Assembly: GCA_903840415.1 (NCBI GenBank)
Contig: CAIMFY010000004.1
Span: 1 to 38,679 of the forward strand
From: an uncultured Opitutia bacterium
Lineage (GTDB): Bacteria > Verrucomicrobiota > Verrucomicrobiia > Opitutales > Opitutaceae
Length of the DNA: 38,679 nt
Reading direction: 5' to 3'
Under the pieces are notes generated by a model. The model was not told the DNA's origin, searched no databases, and was given only the letters and a program-made list of their open reading frames with translations. The translations under genes were made by a program, and so were the position numbers. Of this stretch, positions 14,287 to 21,727 are shown piece after piece (positions within the stretch are counted from its first letter, which is position 1; every line of letters starts with the position of its first letter).

Positions 14287-17268
14287 CTAGAGGGCCGGGG
14301 TGGCGTTGAAGTTGATCTTTTCCTCGTCGCGGTCGAGGTAGGGGATTCCTTTCGTCATCCACTCGGGCGCGGGCGCGCCTTTCAGGAAGTGGTCGAAATA
14401 CTGGTGCAGCCGCAGCGACCAGTCGCGCTGATCGGCGCGGCGGCGCAGGCCGTGAAACTCGCCGTTGTAGCTCCACAGCCACGCGGGTTTGCCGAGCCGG
14501 CGCAGTGCGAGGAACAGCTCGATGCCTTGATACCACGGCACGGCATCGTCGTTGTCGTTTGCGATGATCAGCAGCGGCGTGTGGACGCGCGTGATTTGGA
14601 AAATCGCAGAGTTGTCGAGGTAGGGCTGCGGATCGTCGGCGAGTTTCTTGCCGAGCCGGCTTTGCGTTTGCTCGTATTGAAACTGCCGTGGCAGTCCGCT
14701 GCCCCAGCGGATGCCGGAGTAGGCGCTGGTCATGTTGCCGACTGGCGCGCCGGCTTCGGCCGCGCAAAAGCGATCCGTCTGAGTGACCATGTAGGCGATT
14801 TGGTAGCCGCCCCACGAGTGACCTTGGATGCCGATGGCCTTTTCGTCGACGAAGCCCCGCTTCACGATGGCGTCGAGTGCGGGCAACACGCAACGCAACG
14901 CGCTTTGGCCGGGTGAGCCGATTTTGTAGGCGATGTCGGGCGTGAGCACGAGGTAGCCGTTGCTGACGTAGAGCGAAGGGTTGATGCTCGTGCCGGGCGC
15001 GGGATTCACGAAATTATTCACGTTCTGCGAGAGCCGCTCGTAGATATAAACAATGAGCGGGTATTTTTTCTTCGGATCGAAGTCGGCGGGCTTGTAGAGC
15101 GCGGCCTGAAGCGAGACGCCGTCGGCGCTGCGGAACGGCACGAGTTCGGCGTGGCCCCAGTTGAACTTCGCGAGCTGCGCGCCGCCATCGCTCACCTTCG
15201 CGAGTTTGGCGAACGACGAGTCGGTCACATGCACATCAGGAAACTCGTCGAAGCGCGCCGCGGTCACGGTCAGCACGTCGGCATTGAGGGCGCGGCTCGC
15301 GTAGTGGTAATTTTTGTCGCCCCACAGCAATTTCTCGGGCGCGCCAGTCGCGGCGAAGCTCGTGCGGAAAAATCCCGTGGCGCGCGTCTCCTCGCTCTCG
15401 CCGCGCAACACGAGCGGCTTGGCGGGATCGAGGCCGCGTTCGTCGTCGTCTTCCTCGATGGGCTCGATGCGCTGGACGCGGAACGAAATCTTGTTCGCGC
15501 GGCCGAAACCGGCGGTGAGATTTTTCGGTGCGCGGCCGTCGGCGAAAAGTTGCCAGACATCGAAGCGATCGTTCGCGAGGAAAGAGGCGCTGTCCTTCGT
15601 CCAGCCCGCGCTGCCGTAGCCGGGCGGCGGCTCGGGCGAGTCGTGCAGCTCGTTCGAAAACGCGGGCTGCAATTTCGCGGTGAGATTGCGTTCCTCGCCG
15701 GTGGCGGTGTCGAGCAGGTGCCAGTGTTTGTCCGAGTAGAACGCCGCCCATTTCCCGTCGGGCGACCAGAGCGGGACGGTGCCGTGAAATTGTTGGAAGA
15801 TTTTCTTCCGCGCGCCGGTCGTGGTCTCCACGAGGTAAACGTCCGCGTAGCGTCCGTCGAAATCAACGAGGTGCCGGTAGGCGCGATCATCCTGCCCGAT
15901 CGCGCGCGTGCCATCGTCACTGAGTGAGACGGTCGGTAGCGTTGCGTCGGCGAGCTGGGTGTATTTTTTCGTGGCGAGATCGAGTTCGCCGCGGAACGTG
16001 CGGTTGCGGTCCAGATTCGCGCGGACTTTCTGCATCGGCTGCACGTAATCGTCGTCCCACCGCCACAGATCGGCGGTGACTTTGTCCTCGTCGGCGGGCA
16101 CGGCGCTGGGCGGACGCGGCGGCTTCGGTGGCGGCGCGGCAGGCACGTAGAGTATTTTCCCATCGCGCGAAAACGCCGGGGCGGCCTTGTCGCTCACGAC
16201 GAAGCTCGTCGGGAAGCCCGGCGTGTCTGCGGCCACGGCGATTGCGGCGGCGGGCGCGCCGCGCGACCAGAGGTAGAGTTTGAAACGCGGGGCTTTCGCC
16301 GCCGCGTCGTCGCGATCGCTGACGAACGCCGCCTGCGTCTGCTCGCGATCCCACGCGATCCGCGAATATTTGCCCTTGCCGGCGAGCAGGGCGAGCGGCG
16401 CGGCAGCGTCGCCGGGGGTGACGGCGTAGGCGCCGTTTTCCGTTTCGGTTTTGGCGGAGACGGTGAAGAGCAGAGTCTTGCCGTCGCGCGCCAACGAATA
16501 GTCCACGGCGTTGGTCAGCACGCGCTCGGTGTCCGCGGCGAGATCGCGAAGCACGAGATCGGTACCGTAAACTTTCGCGCCGGTCACCGTGGTGGACGCC
16601 GCTGCGCCACCCCGACCGGTGCTGCCGCGCGCTTGATCTTCGTCGGTCGTGAGGTCTTCCGATTCAGCTGGTTTTTCGGCGGGCTTGGCGTCTGCCGGCT
16701 TTTTTTCCTCGGGTTTGGCCTCTTTCAAATAGGCGAGCCAGGAGCCGCCTTTCGCTGGCACGGAAAAATTCTTCACGTCGGCCACCCGCGTGGTTTCACC
16801 GGTGGTGAGGTTGACGATGACGAGACCGTCCTTCGGCATCTCCTCGGGTTTCTTCTTCGCTTTGCGCGCCGCCGCGACGGCGGCTTTCGGCGGATGCGTG
16901 TTGGCGATGACGAAGCGGCTGTCGCTCGTGATCGCGAGGCGGATGACGCGCGGCGTGGGCGGCGCCTCGGGATTAGCACTTTCCTCGGGCGGCGTGAGCG
17001 GCGGCGGCGGCAACGTGCCGACCGGCACGCGGAGGTCGCGGCCGGTGGCGAGTTCGCGCACGACGATTTCGCCGTCGGCGTCGAGCGGCATGAACGAGTA
17101 GGCGAGCCAGTGGCCGTCGCGCGACACGACCGGCGCGCCGACCGTTCGCCAGCCGTCGAAGTCAGCGTGCTTGAGCGGTCGCTTCGCGTCTTGCGCGAAC
17201 AGCGGCGTGACAAAGGCAAGGACAACGGCGGCAAACAGGCCGCCGGTTCGTGGGGCACAATGGTTCAT
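14287..17268 (-). CDS. Secreted S9 family (prolyl oligopeptidase-like) peptidase
   Basis: A 993-residue exported serine peptidase. An N-terminal signal (LFAAVVLAFVTPLFA) is followed by a long WD40-like beta-propeller region (about 40-680, with repeated WSPDGKWAAF and SDDGTRA elements). The C-terminal alpha/beta hydrolase domain holds the nucleophile Ser818 in GHSWGGYQ, Asp907 in NDNDDAVPW and His939 in GEFHGL, so the triad is complete. An Ala/Lys/Pro-rich low-complexity insert (about 195-235) interrupts the propeller. It probably hydrolyses small peptides in the periplasm. I choose ATG 17268 because the signal peptide begins there; the open frame continues upstream only as the shadow of other genes. 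Confidence 0.92.
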   Translation of the reverse strand: MNHCAPRTGGLFAAVVLAFVTPLFAQDAKRPLKHADFDGWRTVGAPVVSRDGHWLAYSFMPLDADGEIVVRELATGRDLRVPVGTLPPPPLTPPEESANPEAPPTPRVIRLAITSDSRFVIANTHPPKAAVAAARKAKKKPEEMPKDGLVIVNLTTGETTRVADVKNFSVPAKGGSWLAYLKEAKPEEKKPADAKPAEKPAESEDLTTDEDQARGSTGRGGAAASTTVTGAKVYGTDLVLRDLAADTERVLTNAVDYSLARDGKTLLFTVSAKTETENGAYAVTPGDAAAPLALLAGKGKYSRIAWDREQTQAAFVSDRDDAAAKAPRFKLYLWSRGAPAAAIAVAADTPGFPTSFVVSDKAAPAFSRDGKILYVPAAPPPKPPRPPSAVPADEDKVTADLWRWDDDYVQPMQKVRANLDRNRTFRGELDLATKKYTQLADATLPTVSLSDDGTRAIGQDDRAYRHLVDFDGRYADVYLVETTTGARKKIFQQFHGTVPLWSPDGKWAAFYSDKHWHLLDTATGEERNLTAKLQPAFSNELHDSPEPPPGYGSAGWTKDSASFLANDRFDVWQLFADGRAPKNLTAGFGRANKISFRVQRIEPIEEDDDERGLDPAKPLVLRGESEETRATGFFRTSFAATGAPEKLLWGDKNYHYASRALNADVLTVTAARFDEFPDVHVTDSSFAKLAKVSDGGAQLAKFNWGHAELVPFRSADGVSLQAALYKPADFDPKKKYPLIVYIYERLSQNVNNFVNPAPGTSINPSLYVSNGYLVLTPDIAYKIGSPGQSALRCVLPALDAIVKRGFVDEKAIGIQGHSWGGYQIAYMVTQTDRFCAAEAGAPVGNMTSAYSGIRWGSGLPRQFQYEQTQSRLGKKLADDPQPYLDNSAIFQITRVHTPLLIIANDNDDAVPWYQGIELFLALRRLGKPAWLWSYNGEFHGLRRRADQRDWSLRLHQYFDHFLKGAPAPEWMTKGIPYLDRDEEKINFNATPAL

Positions 17269-17312
17269 ATCGGCAAAGCGTCGGTGAGCGAGAGCGGGGT
17301 GGACGCGAAAAA

Positions 17313-17522
17313 CTAATTTGCCTCTGCGGCCGCGATCACTCGGCGCGCTTCTTCGGCATCCTCGTCCTCGACTTGCAGGCGGATGCCGGAGGAAAACAAA
17401 AACTGCGGCGCCGTGTTGGCGGTCAACTCCTCCGGGAGAAAAGCCTTGATACCGGAGTCGTCGAGCAGCGACTTGAGCAACTGCGCCTCGGCGAGATTTG
17501 AGCAGGTGACGAGAGTAGTCAT
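17313..17522 (-). CDS. DUF2007-family small protein
   Basis: A 69-residue cytoplasmic protein: MTTLVTCSNLAEAQLLKSLLDDSGIKAFL, then a strand-rich middle (GIRLQVEDEDAEEARRVIAA). This ferredoxin-like pattern, in which a strand, an 'xxEAxLLKSLLxxxGI' helix and a C-terminal 'VxxxDAxxARxVI' helix follow each other, is that of DUF2007 (putative signal-transducing proteins). Its function is unknown. It lies 15 bp after the GNAT gene and 44 bp before the S9 peptidase on the same strand. Confidence 0.85.
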   Translation of the reverse strand: MTTLVTCSNLAEAQLLKSLLDDSGIKAFLPEELTANTAPQFLFSSGIRLQVEDEDAEEARRVIAAAEAN

Positions 17523-17537
17523 GGCGCCGGCCCGAGC

Positions 17538-18092
17538 TTATTTCACCTTGGCGCAGATAATGCAATCGCGCGGCTCCGGCCCGAGCGTCGGGCACACCTG
17601 CCAGCGGCGCAGCACCGCCTCGCGCACGAGGCCCGCCTTTTCCATCACGCGAATCGAGGCGGGGTTTTCGACATCGCAAAACGCCCATACGCGCCAAATC
17701 TGCGGTTGCGCGATCGACCACGCTACGAGCGGGGTGAGCGCCTCGGTGGCAAACCCATGGCGCCAGAATTTTTTCGCGAGCACGTAGCCGAGCATCGCCC
17801 TGCCGCCTTCGATCGTCAGCCCGACGGAACCGATCGGTGCGGTGGTGCCCTTCAGGCAGAGCAACCAGGTGAACGGGCCAAAGCCTTTTTCCCAGCGGGC
17901 GGCGCACTCCTGCAGAAACACCGCCAGCGGCTGCACCCGGACGTAAGCCCGCCAACTCAAGTAGCGCGTCACCTCCGGATCGCTCGCGTAAGAGGCAAAC
18001 ACCGCCTCGGCATCGTCGGCGCACGGTGGCCGGGCGGCGAGCCGCGCGGTGACGAAGATGGCGGGCGGACGCGACGGTCCGGGCGGGTTCAT
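17538..18092 (-). CDS. GNAT N-acetyltransferase, RimJ/RimL type
   Basis: A 184-residue GNAT-fold acetyltransferase using acetyl-CoA. Visible family marks are the opening TARLAARPPCADDAEAVFAS, PEVTRYLSW, IGSVGLTIEGGRAMLGYVLAKKFWRHGFATEAL (the acetyl-CoA loop is the RHGFATEA part) and the C-terminal VENPASIRVMEKAGL motif. The closest kin are RimJ/RimL-type enzymes that acetylate protein N-termini or small molecules; the substrate cannot be told. Its start overlaps the haem-binding gene's stop (ATGA), which indicates coupling. Confidence 0.9.
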   Translation of the reverse strand: MNPPGPSRPPAIFVTARLAARPPCADDAEAVFASYASDPEVTRYLSWRAYVRVQPLAVFLQECAARWEKGFGPFTWLLCLKGTTAPIGSVGLTIEGGRAMLGYVLAKKFWRHGFATEALTPLVAWSIAQPQIWRVWAFCDVENPASIRVMEKAGLVREAVLRRWQVCPTLGPEPRDCIICAKVK

Positions 18093-18556
18093 TCTTCCGT
18101 TTCCGGCTCGATGGTTTCCGCCAGCGCTTCGGCCCAGTCGGCGAGCAGCTTGATCTGCGCCGCTGTCAGTTTCGCGTCGCGATGGATCCAGGTATAGGAT
18201 TTCAGCGGCATCGAACGACCGGTGACTTCATCGGAGAGCGCCCGGAGTTTTCTTGCGCGGAAGTGAGCGGTGTAATCGCCAAACTCGGAGAAATTCAACT
18301 CGTCCTTGCCGTCGTTGATATGTTTCGCGAGCCACCAACCCACGGGCTGCACCTGCGCATACCACAGGTAGCGCGTGCGGTTGGAATGGCAGTCGTAGCA
18401 CGCCGTCGCGAGTAGTTGGCGCACCTCGGCCGGCGGAGCGTAAACCGCCGCCAGATCGGCCGCGCCGACGGGCGAGTCGTTTTTCGCGGGCCGGATGAAT
18501 TGGATCGCGATCAGTGCGACGCCAAGGCCGAGGAAGATTTTCCGATTGAGTTTCAT
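18089..18556 (-). CDS. Haem-binding domain protein (CxxCH)
   Basis: A 155-residue exported or membrane-anchored protein. The N-terminal helix (KIFLGLGVALIAIQFI) is followed by one c-type haem motif Cys53-x2-Cys56-His57 (ACYDCHSNRTRYLWYAQVQPVGWWLAKHI). This layout is that of the small 'haem-binding domain' family (PF14376-like), often found with cytochromes in Bacteroidetes and Verrucomicrobia. It probably sits in the periplasm facing the inner membrane. I choose ATG 18556, which places the signal helix at the N-terminus. It overlaps the GNAT gene by 4 bp and lies 14 bp after the DUF4202 gene. Confidence 0.88.
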   Translation of the reverse strand: MKLNRKIFLGLGVALIAIQFIRPAKNDSPVGAADLAAVYAPPAEVRQLLATACYDCHSNRTRYLWYAQVQPVGWWLAKHINDGKDELNFSEFGDYTAHFRARKLRALSDEVTGRSMPLKSYTWIHRDAKLTAAQIKLLADWAEALAETIEPETEE

Positions 18557-18570
18557 GCGTCGAATAAGAT

Positions 18571-19161
18571 TCAGGCGCGCGCTCCGCCGAGCGCCTCCTG
18601 CACGAGCGCCGCGATAGCCGACGGCAACGCAAGCCCCTCGGTGGCATGCTGCGCGGCGGGGCTCATCTTGCGCCAGGTTTTCTGGATAATCTCGATGAAC
18701 TTCTCGCGCGGATAGCTGGCGTGCTGCGCGGCGAAGGCGCCGATTTCGTTTTCCAAGAACACGAGGCACGCCGCGTCCTCGAGCGCCTGCGTGCCGGGAT
18801 TTGTTTTCAACCCCGTCTTCGACACCCACGTCGCGACCTCCGCGGCGTCAGCGTCGGTCACTCCCGCTGTGCGCAACAGTGTGCGGGCGTGCTCCGCCTG
18901 CTTGGTGTAGAGTGAACGGCGCCAAGCGAGATAACCAGCCTTGCCCGCCGGGAAACTCGCCCGCGGCACGCCCCAGCGCTCGAGATGCTGGCAGCGCGCA
19001 GCGAGACGAAGCAGCGCCGACGCGCGTGGATCGAGTTTCGCGATCCACGCTTCCATGCGCTCGGCGTAAACCAGCTCCGCCGGCCGGCCCTCCGCCGTGC
19101 GCGCCGGATCGGCGGCATGCACGGCATCGATTAGCATGCGTGCTTGGGCGAGGGCGTCCAT
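18571..19161 (-). CDS. DUF4202 domain protein
   Basis: A 196-residue cytoplasmic, mostly helical protein. Diagnostic blocks are ELVYAERMEAWIAKLDP, LAARCQHLERWGVPRASFPAGKAGYLAWR and EDAACLVFLENEIGAFA, which match DUF4202. The His/Arg-rich RCQHLERW and later acidic EDAACLVF resemble an HD-type metal site, so a hydrolase role is possible but unproven. It is the first gene of the minus-strand run ending at 13396. It is divergent from the DUF2721 gene, with a 117-bp gap between them. Confidence 0.85.
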   Translation of the reverse strand: MDALAQARMLIDAVHAADPARTAEGRPAELVYAERMEAWIAKLDPRASALLRLAARCQHLERWGVPRASFPAGKAGYLAWRRSLYTKQAEHARTLLRTAGVTDADAAEVATWVSKTGLKTNPGTQALEDAACLVFLENEIGAFAAQHASYPREKFIEIIQKTWRKMSPAAQHATEGLALPSAIAALVQEALGGARA

Positions 19162-19278
19162 GGGCGGAAGTGAAGTGCATCACGGCGCAACGGGCAAGCC
19201 GCGGTGCGCCGCGGCGATTCTTTCGCAAAAGATACGGCATGCTTTCGGGGCCGGCCTGCTACACTGTGGCTTCGCGCC

Positions 19279-19719
19279 ATGAACATCCCGTCGCTTCCGC
19301 AACTCGTGCCCATCCTCCAACTCGCCATCGGCCCCGTGATTCTGATCTCGGGCGTGGGCTTGCTGCAACTTTCGCTCACCAACCGACTCGGCCGGCTCAT
19401 CGATCGCGCCCGGCTGCTCAGTCGCGAACGCATCGCGACGACTGGCGACACCGCGAGGCACGACGCCCAGCTAGCCATCATCGATCGGCGCGCGCGAATC
19501 CTCCGCGGCTCGATCACGCTGGGCGCGCTGACGGTGCTGCTGGTGAGCGTGCTCATCCTGATTTTGTTTGTCTCGGCTCTGCTGCAACTCGAGGCGGGGC
19601 TGATCATCGTCGCGCTGTTCTGCTGCGCCTTGCTCACGCTCATCGGATCAAACGTGCTTTTTATCAGAGAAATGAACCTCTCGCTCGAAGCCGTGCATCT
19701 GGAAATCCAGCGCGATTGA
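19279..19719 (+). CDS. DUF2721 membrane protein
   Basis: A 146-residue inner-membrane protein. A hydrophobic helix near the N-terminus (LQLAIGPVILISGVGLLQLSLTNRLGRLIDRARLL, read in parts) is followed by a charged linker. Two more helices follow (ITLGALTVLLVSVLILILFVSALL; LIIVALFCCALLTLIGSNVLF). The TNRLGRLIDRAR element after helix 1 is the family mark. The function is unknown. I choose ATG 19279. It is convergent with the nucleoside hydrolase gene; only 16 bp separate the stops. Confidence 0.85.
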   Translation: MNIPSLPQLVPILQLAIGPVILISGVGLLQLSLTNRLGRLIDRARLLSRERIATTGDTARHDAQLAIIDRRARILRGSITLGALTVLLVSVLILILFVSALLQLEAGLIIVALFCCALLTLIGSNVLFIREMNLSLEAVHLEIQRD

Positions 19720-19735
19720 AACGACTCGCCGTGAC

Positions 19736-20851
19736 TCAGCGGCGCTGCAGTAACTCCACGAACATCGCCTCGAGCCGCGGCACGTCAACGGTGCGCACGA
19801 CCGTTACTTCCGGTTCACCGAGACCGGGACCGCCGCCGGTCGGCCAGCTCAGCGTCGCGCCATACGTCGCGCCGTGATCGATCACGATGTCCATCGCGAG
19901 CCGAGCGGTGTCCTTCGCGATCGACGGATCGAGGAAGATCGCGGCGGCGACTTCATCCCAGAGCGGAAAACCGACGCCGGCGTAGCGCGTGAAGTAGCGG
20001 GCGACTGGCGAATCGCCCGACCCGGCGCGCTGGGCGAGCGCTGGCGTGAGCTGGGTGTTGACGCTGGCGTCGGTCGGTACGGCGGTGATTTTTTTCCAGC
20101 CCGCGTGAAGCATCATCTTCGCCGCCTCAGGATCCCAGCGGCTGTTGAATTCGACCCGCGGGTTATGAATGAACTGCAGCGAAAACTCATCGACGTGCGA
20201 CGAGTCGGGGTTGAACGCGCCACCCATGAAAACCAGTTCCTTCGCGTGCGCCGCGAAGCCGTCGTCAAGCCGCGCCGCGAGCGCGAGATTCGTGAACGGT
20301 CCCATCGCGAGGACCGTGATTTCGCCGGGAAACTCGCGGACTTTGCGGGCGAGAAATGCCGCAGCGGTCTCGGCGAGCGGCTTTGTCGTGGGCTCGCCCT
20401 CCACGAGCGGCGGCACGACTTCGGCGGCGTGGTAACGTGCGCGGTTCATCGTGTTGGAGTCGGGCCAGGTGTCGGTCCAAGCGCCCTTGTAGGCGAGTTT
20501 GCCGTAAAGTTTTTCCCAGCGCCGCGTTTCTTCCTCGGAGTTGAGGAGCGGATAAGTGGCACCGGCGACGACCGGCACATCCGTGCGGCCGATGAGCTCC
20601 AGCACGCGCAGGGTGTGCACGGTGTTTTCTTTCTGCCAGCCGTCGCCGCTTTCGATCGTGATGCCGAGCACCTCGACGTCAGGTGCCTGTAACACCATTA
20701 GGATCGGTTGGAGATTCGGGCCGCCGGGGCCGAAGGCATCTTGATCGATGATGACTTTGCGCTTCGGCGCGGCGGCGAGCAACGCCACGCCACCGCAGAG
20801 ACACGCGAGGAAAACGAGAGGACGCATCAGGCACGCGGAAGCAGTCGGCAT
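19736..20851 (-). CDS. Exported nucleoside-hydrolase-like protein with altered metal motif
   Basis: A 371-residue protein with a signal peptide (RPLVFLACLCGGVALLAAA) and the inosine-uridine nucleoside hydrolase fold: KVIIDQDAFGPGG, VEVLGITIESGDG, LELIGRTDVPVVAGA, ITVLAMGPFTNLALA, ELVFMGGAF and EFNSRWDPEAAK. The canonical Ca-binding DTDPGxDD is here Asp36-Gln-Asp38-Ala-Phe-Gly-Pro-Gly, so the last two Asp are missing. The C-terminal His-Asp is Trp-Asp (PLWDEVAAA). I recall similar 'DxDAxGPGG' sequences in Acidobacteria and Verrucomicrobia, so this is a divergent subfamily; its substrate is unknown. ATG 20827 is an alternative start. Confidence 0.85.
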   Translation of the reverse strand: MPTASACLMRPLVFLACLCGGVALLAAAPKRKVIIDQDAFGPGGPNLQPILMVLQAPDVEVLGITIESGDGWQKENTVHTLRVLELIGRTDVPVVAGATYPLLNSEEETRRWEKLYGKLAYKGAWTDTWPDSNTMNRARYHAAEVVPPLVEGEPTTKPLAETAAAFLARKVREFPGEITVLAMGPFTNLALAARLDDGFAAHAKELVFMGGAFNPDSSHVDEFSLQFIHNPRVEFNSRWDPEAAKMMLHAGWKKITAVPTDASVNTQLTPALAQRAGSGDSPVARYFTRYAGVGFPLWDEVAAAIFLDPSIAKDTARLAMDIVIDHGATYGATLSWPTGGGPGLGEPEVTVVRTVDVPRLEAMFVELLQRR

Positions 20852-20878
20852 ACCACGACGGCTAACCCCCGTGGCCCG

Positions 20879-21595
20879 TCACCTCAACCCGCATTTAACC
20901 GGCGAGCTGCGAGCCAACCGCTGCCGCCGCTGTGCGACCCGGCAACCCAGCAAGACGACCAGGCCCGCCGCGAGCGCGCCGTTCGCCGGCTCCGGCACGG
21001 CGGAAATCGCGGTCGTGGAAAAAGTCGCCGACGCATATTGGGCGAAGGACTGATCGAGGGTGGCGGGCAGCACGCCGGGAGTGGTGTCGTAGCGCGCCTC
21101 GACGAAATTCAGGATGCCGCCGAACGTGTTCACATCCACCGTCGGCCCCGTGTTGGTCCCGTTGAGGATTTCGTTGGTGTAACTGAATCCCCAGGCGACG
21201 AGTGCGTATTGGCCGGCGGGCAGCGTGATGGGTGTGGGAAGATTGAGCAGGCGAAATTGACCGGGCCGCCCGGTGCCGTCCTGATTGGCGACCACGGGAC
21301 CGAAGAGCGTGCCGAGTGTGCCGGAAAAATCCTCCTGGGTGCCGGCCACAATGGCCGGAGTGCCGCTGCGGTCGAAGATGGCGACGCTCAGTGGGGAACT
21401 GAGCCCATCGAGATTGTCATCCCAATAGCCCACGCTCGCGATCGTTAGCGGCTGGCTGAGGTTGAAAAACAATCCGAGCGAGTAACGGTAATCTTGGCGC
21501 AAGCCCGTGCCGTTGGGCGTGAACACCAGCGTCTGGGCCTGCAGCGATGCGCCGGACAAAGCGAGGAGGACAAAGACAAGCGGGCGGAAGTGCAT
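20879..21595 (-). CDS. PEP-CTERM sorted surface protein
   Basis: A 238-residue secreted protein. The N-terminal signal (RPLVFVLLALSGASLQA) leads to a beta-rich body with regular strands (ASVGYWDDNLDGL, ITLPAGQYALVAWGF). The C-terminus has the PEP-CTERM layout: AVPEPANG near residue 207, then a hydrophobic helix (ALAAGLVVLLGCRVA) and an Arg cluster (QRRQRLARS). This tripartite tail is recognised by exosortase. The sequence extends about 8 residues past the Arg cluster, longer than usual. The body belongs to no family I can name. I choose ATG 21595; a GTG at 21604 is possible. No exosortase gene lies in the window. Confidence 0.85.
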   Translation of the reverse strand: MHFRPLVFVLLALSGASLQAQTLVFTPNGTGLRQDYRYSLGLFFNLSQPLTIASVGYWDDNLDGLSSPLSVAIFDRSGTPAIVAGTQEDFSGTLGTLFGPVVANQDGTGRPGQFRLLNLPTPITLPAGQYALVAWGFSYTNEILNGTNTGPTVDVNTFGGILNFVEARYDTTPGVLPATLDQSFAQYASATFSTTAISAVPEPANGALAAGLVVLLGCRVAQRRQRLARSSPVKCGLR

Positions 21596-21727
21596 GATCG
21601 ACACCCTGATCGTATTGCCTAACGGGTCGCGGTTCCCCGGTCCCAGGATCTCTCCGGTAGGTGATCACCCCATCACGCGGCGCCACCGCTCCAGCGCCGG
21701 CGATCGGAGGCTTCTCCTCGGCGCGCC

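Noticed and set aside
17269-18024. In-frame 5' extension of the S9 peptidase, giving a 1245-residue open frame
   Set aside because: The extension overlaps the GNAT and DUF2007 genes in another frame and lies before the clear signal peptide at 17268.
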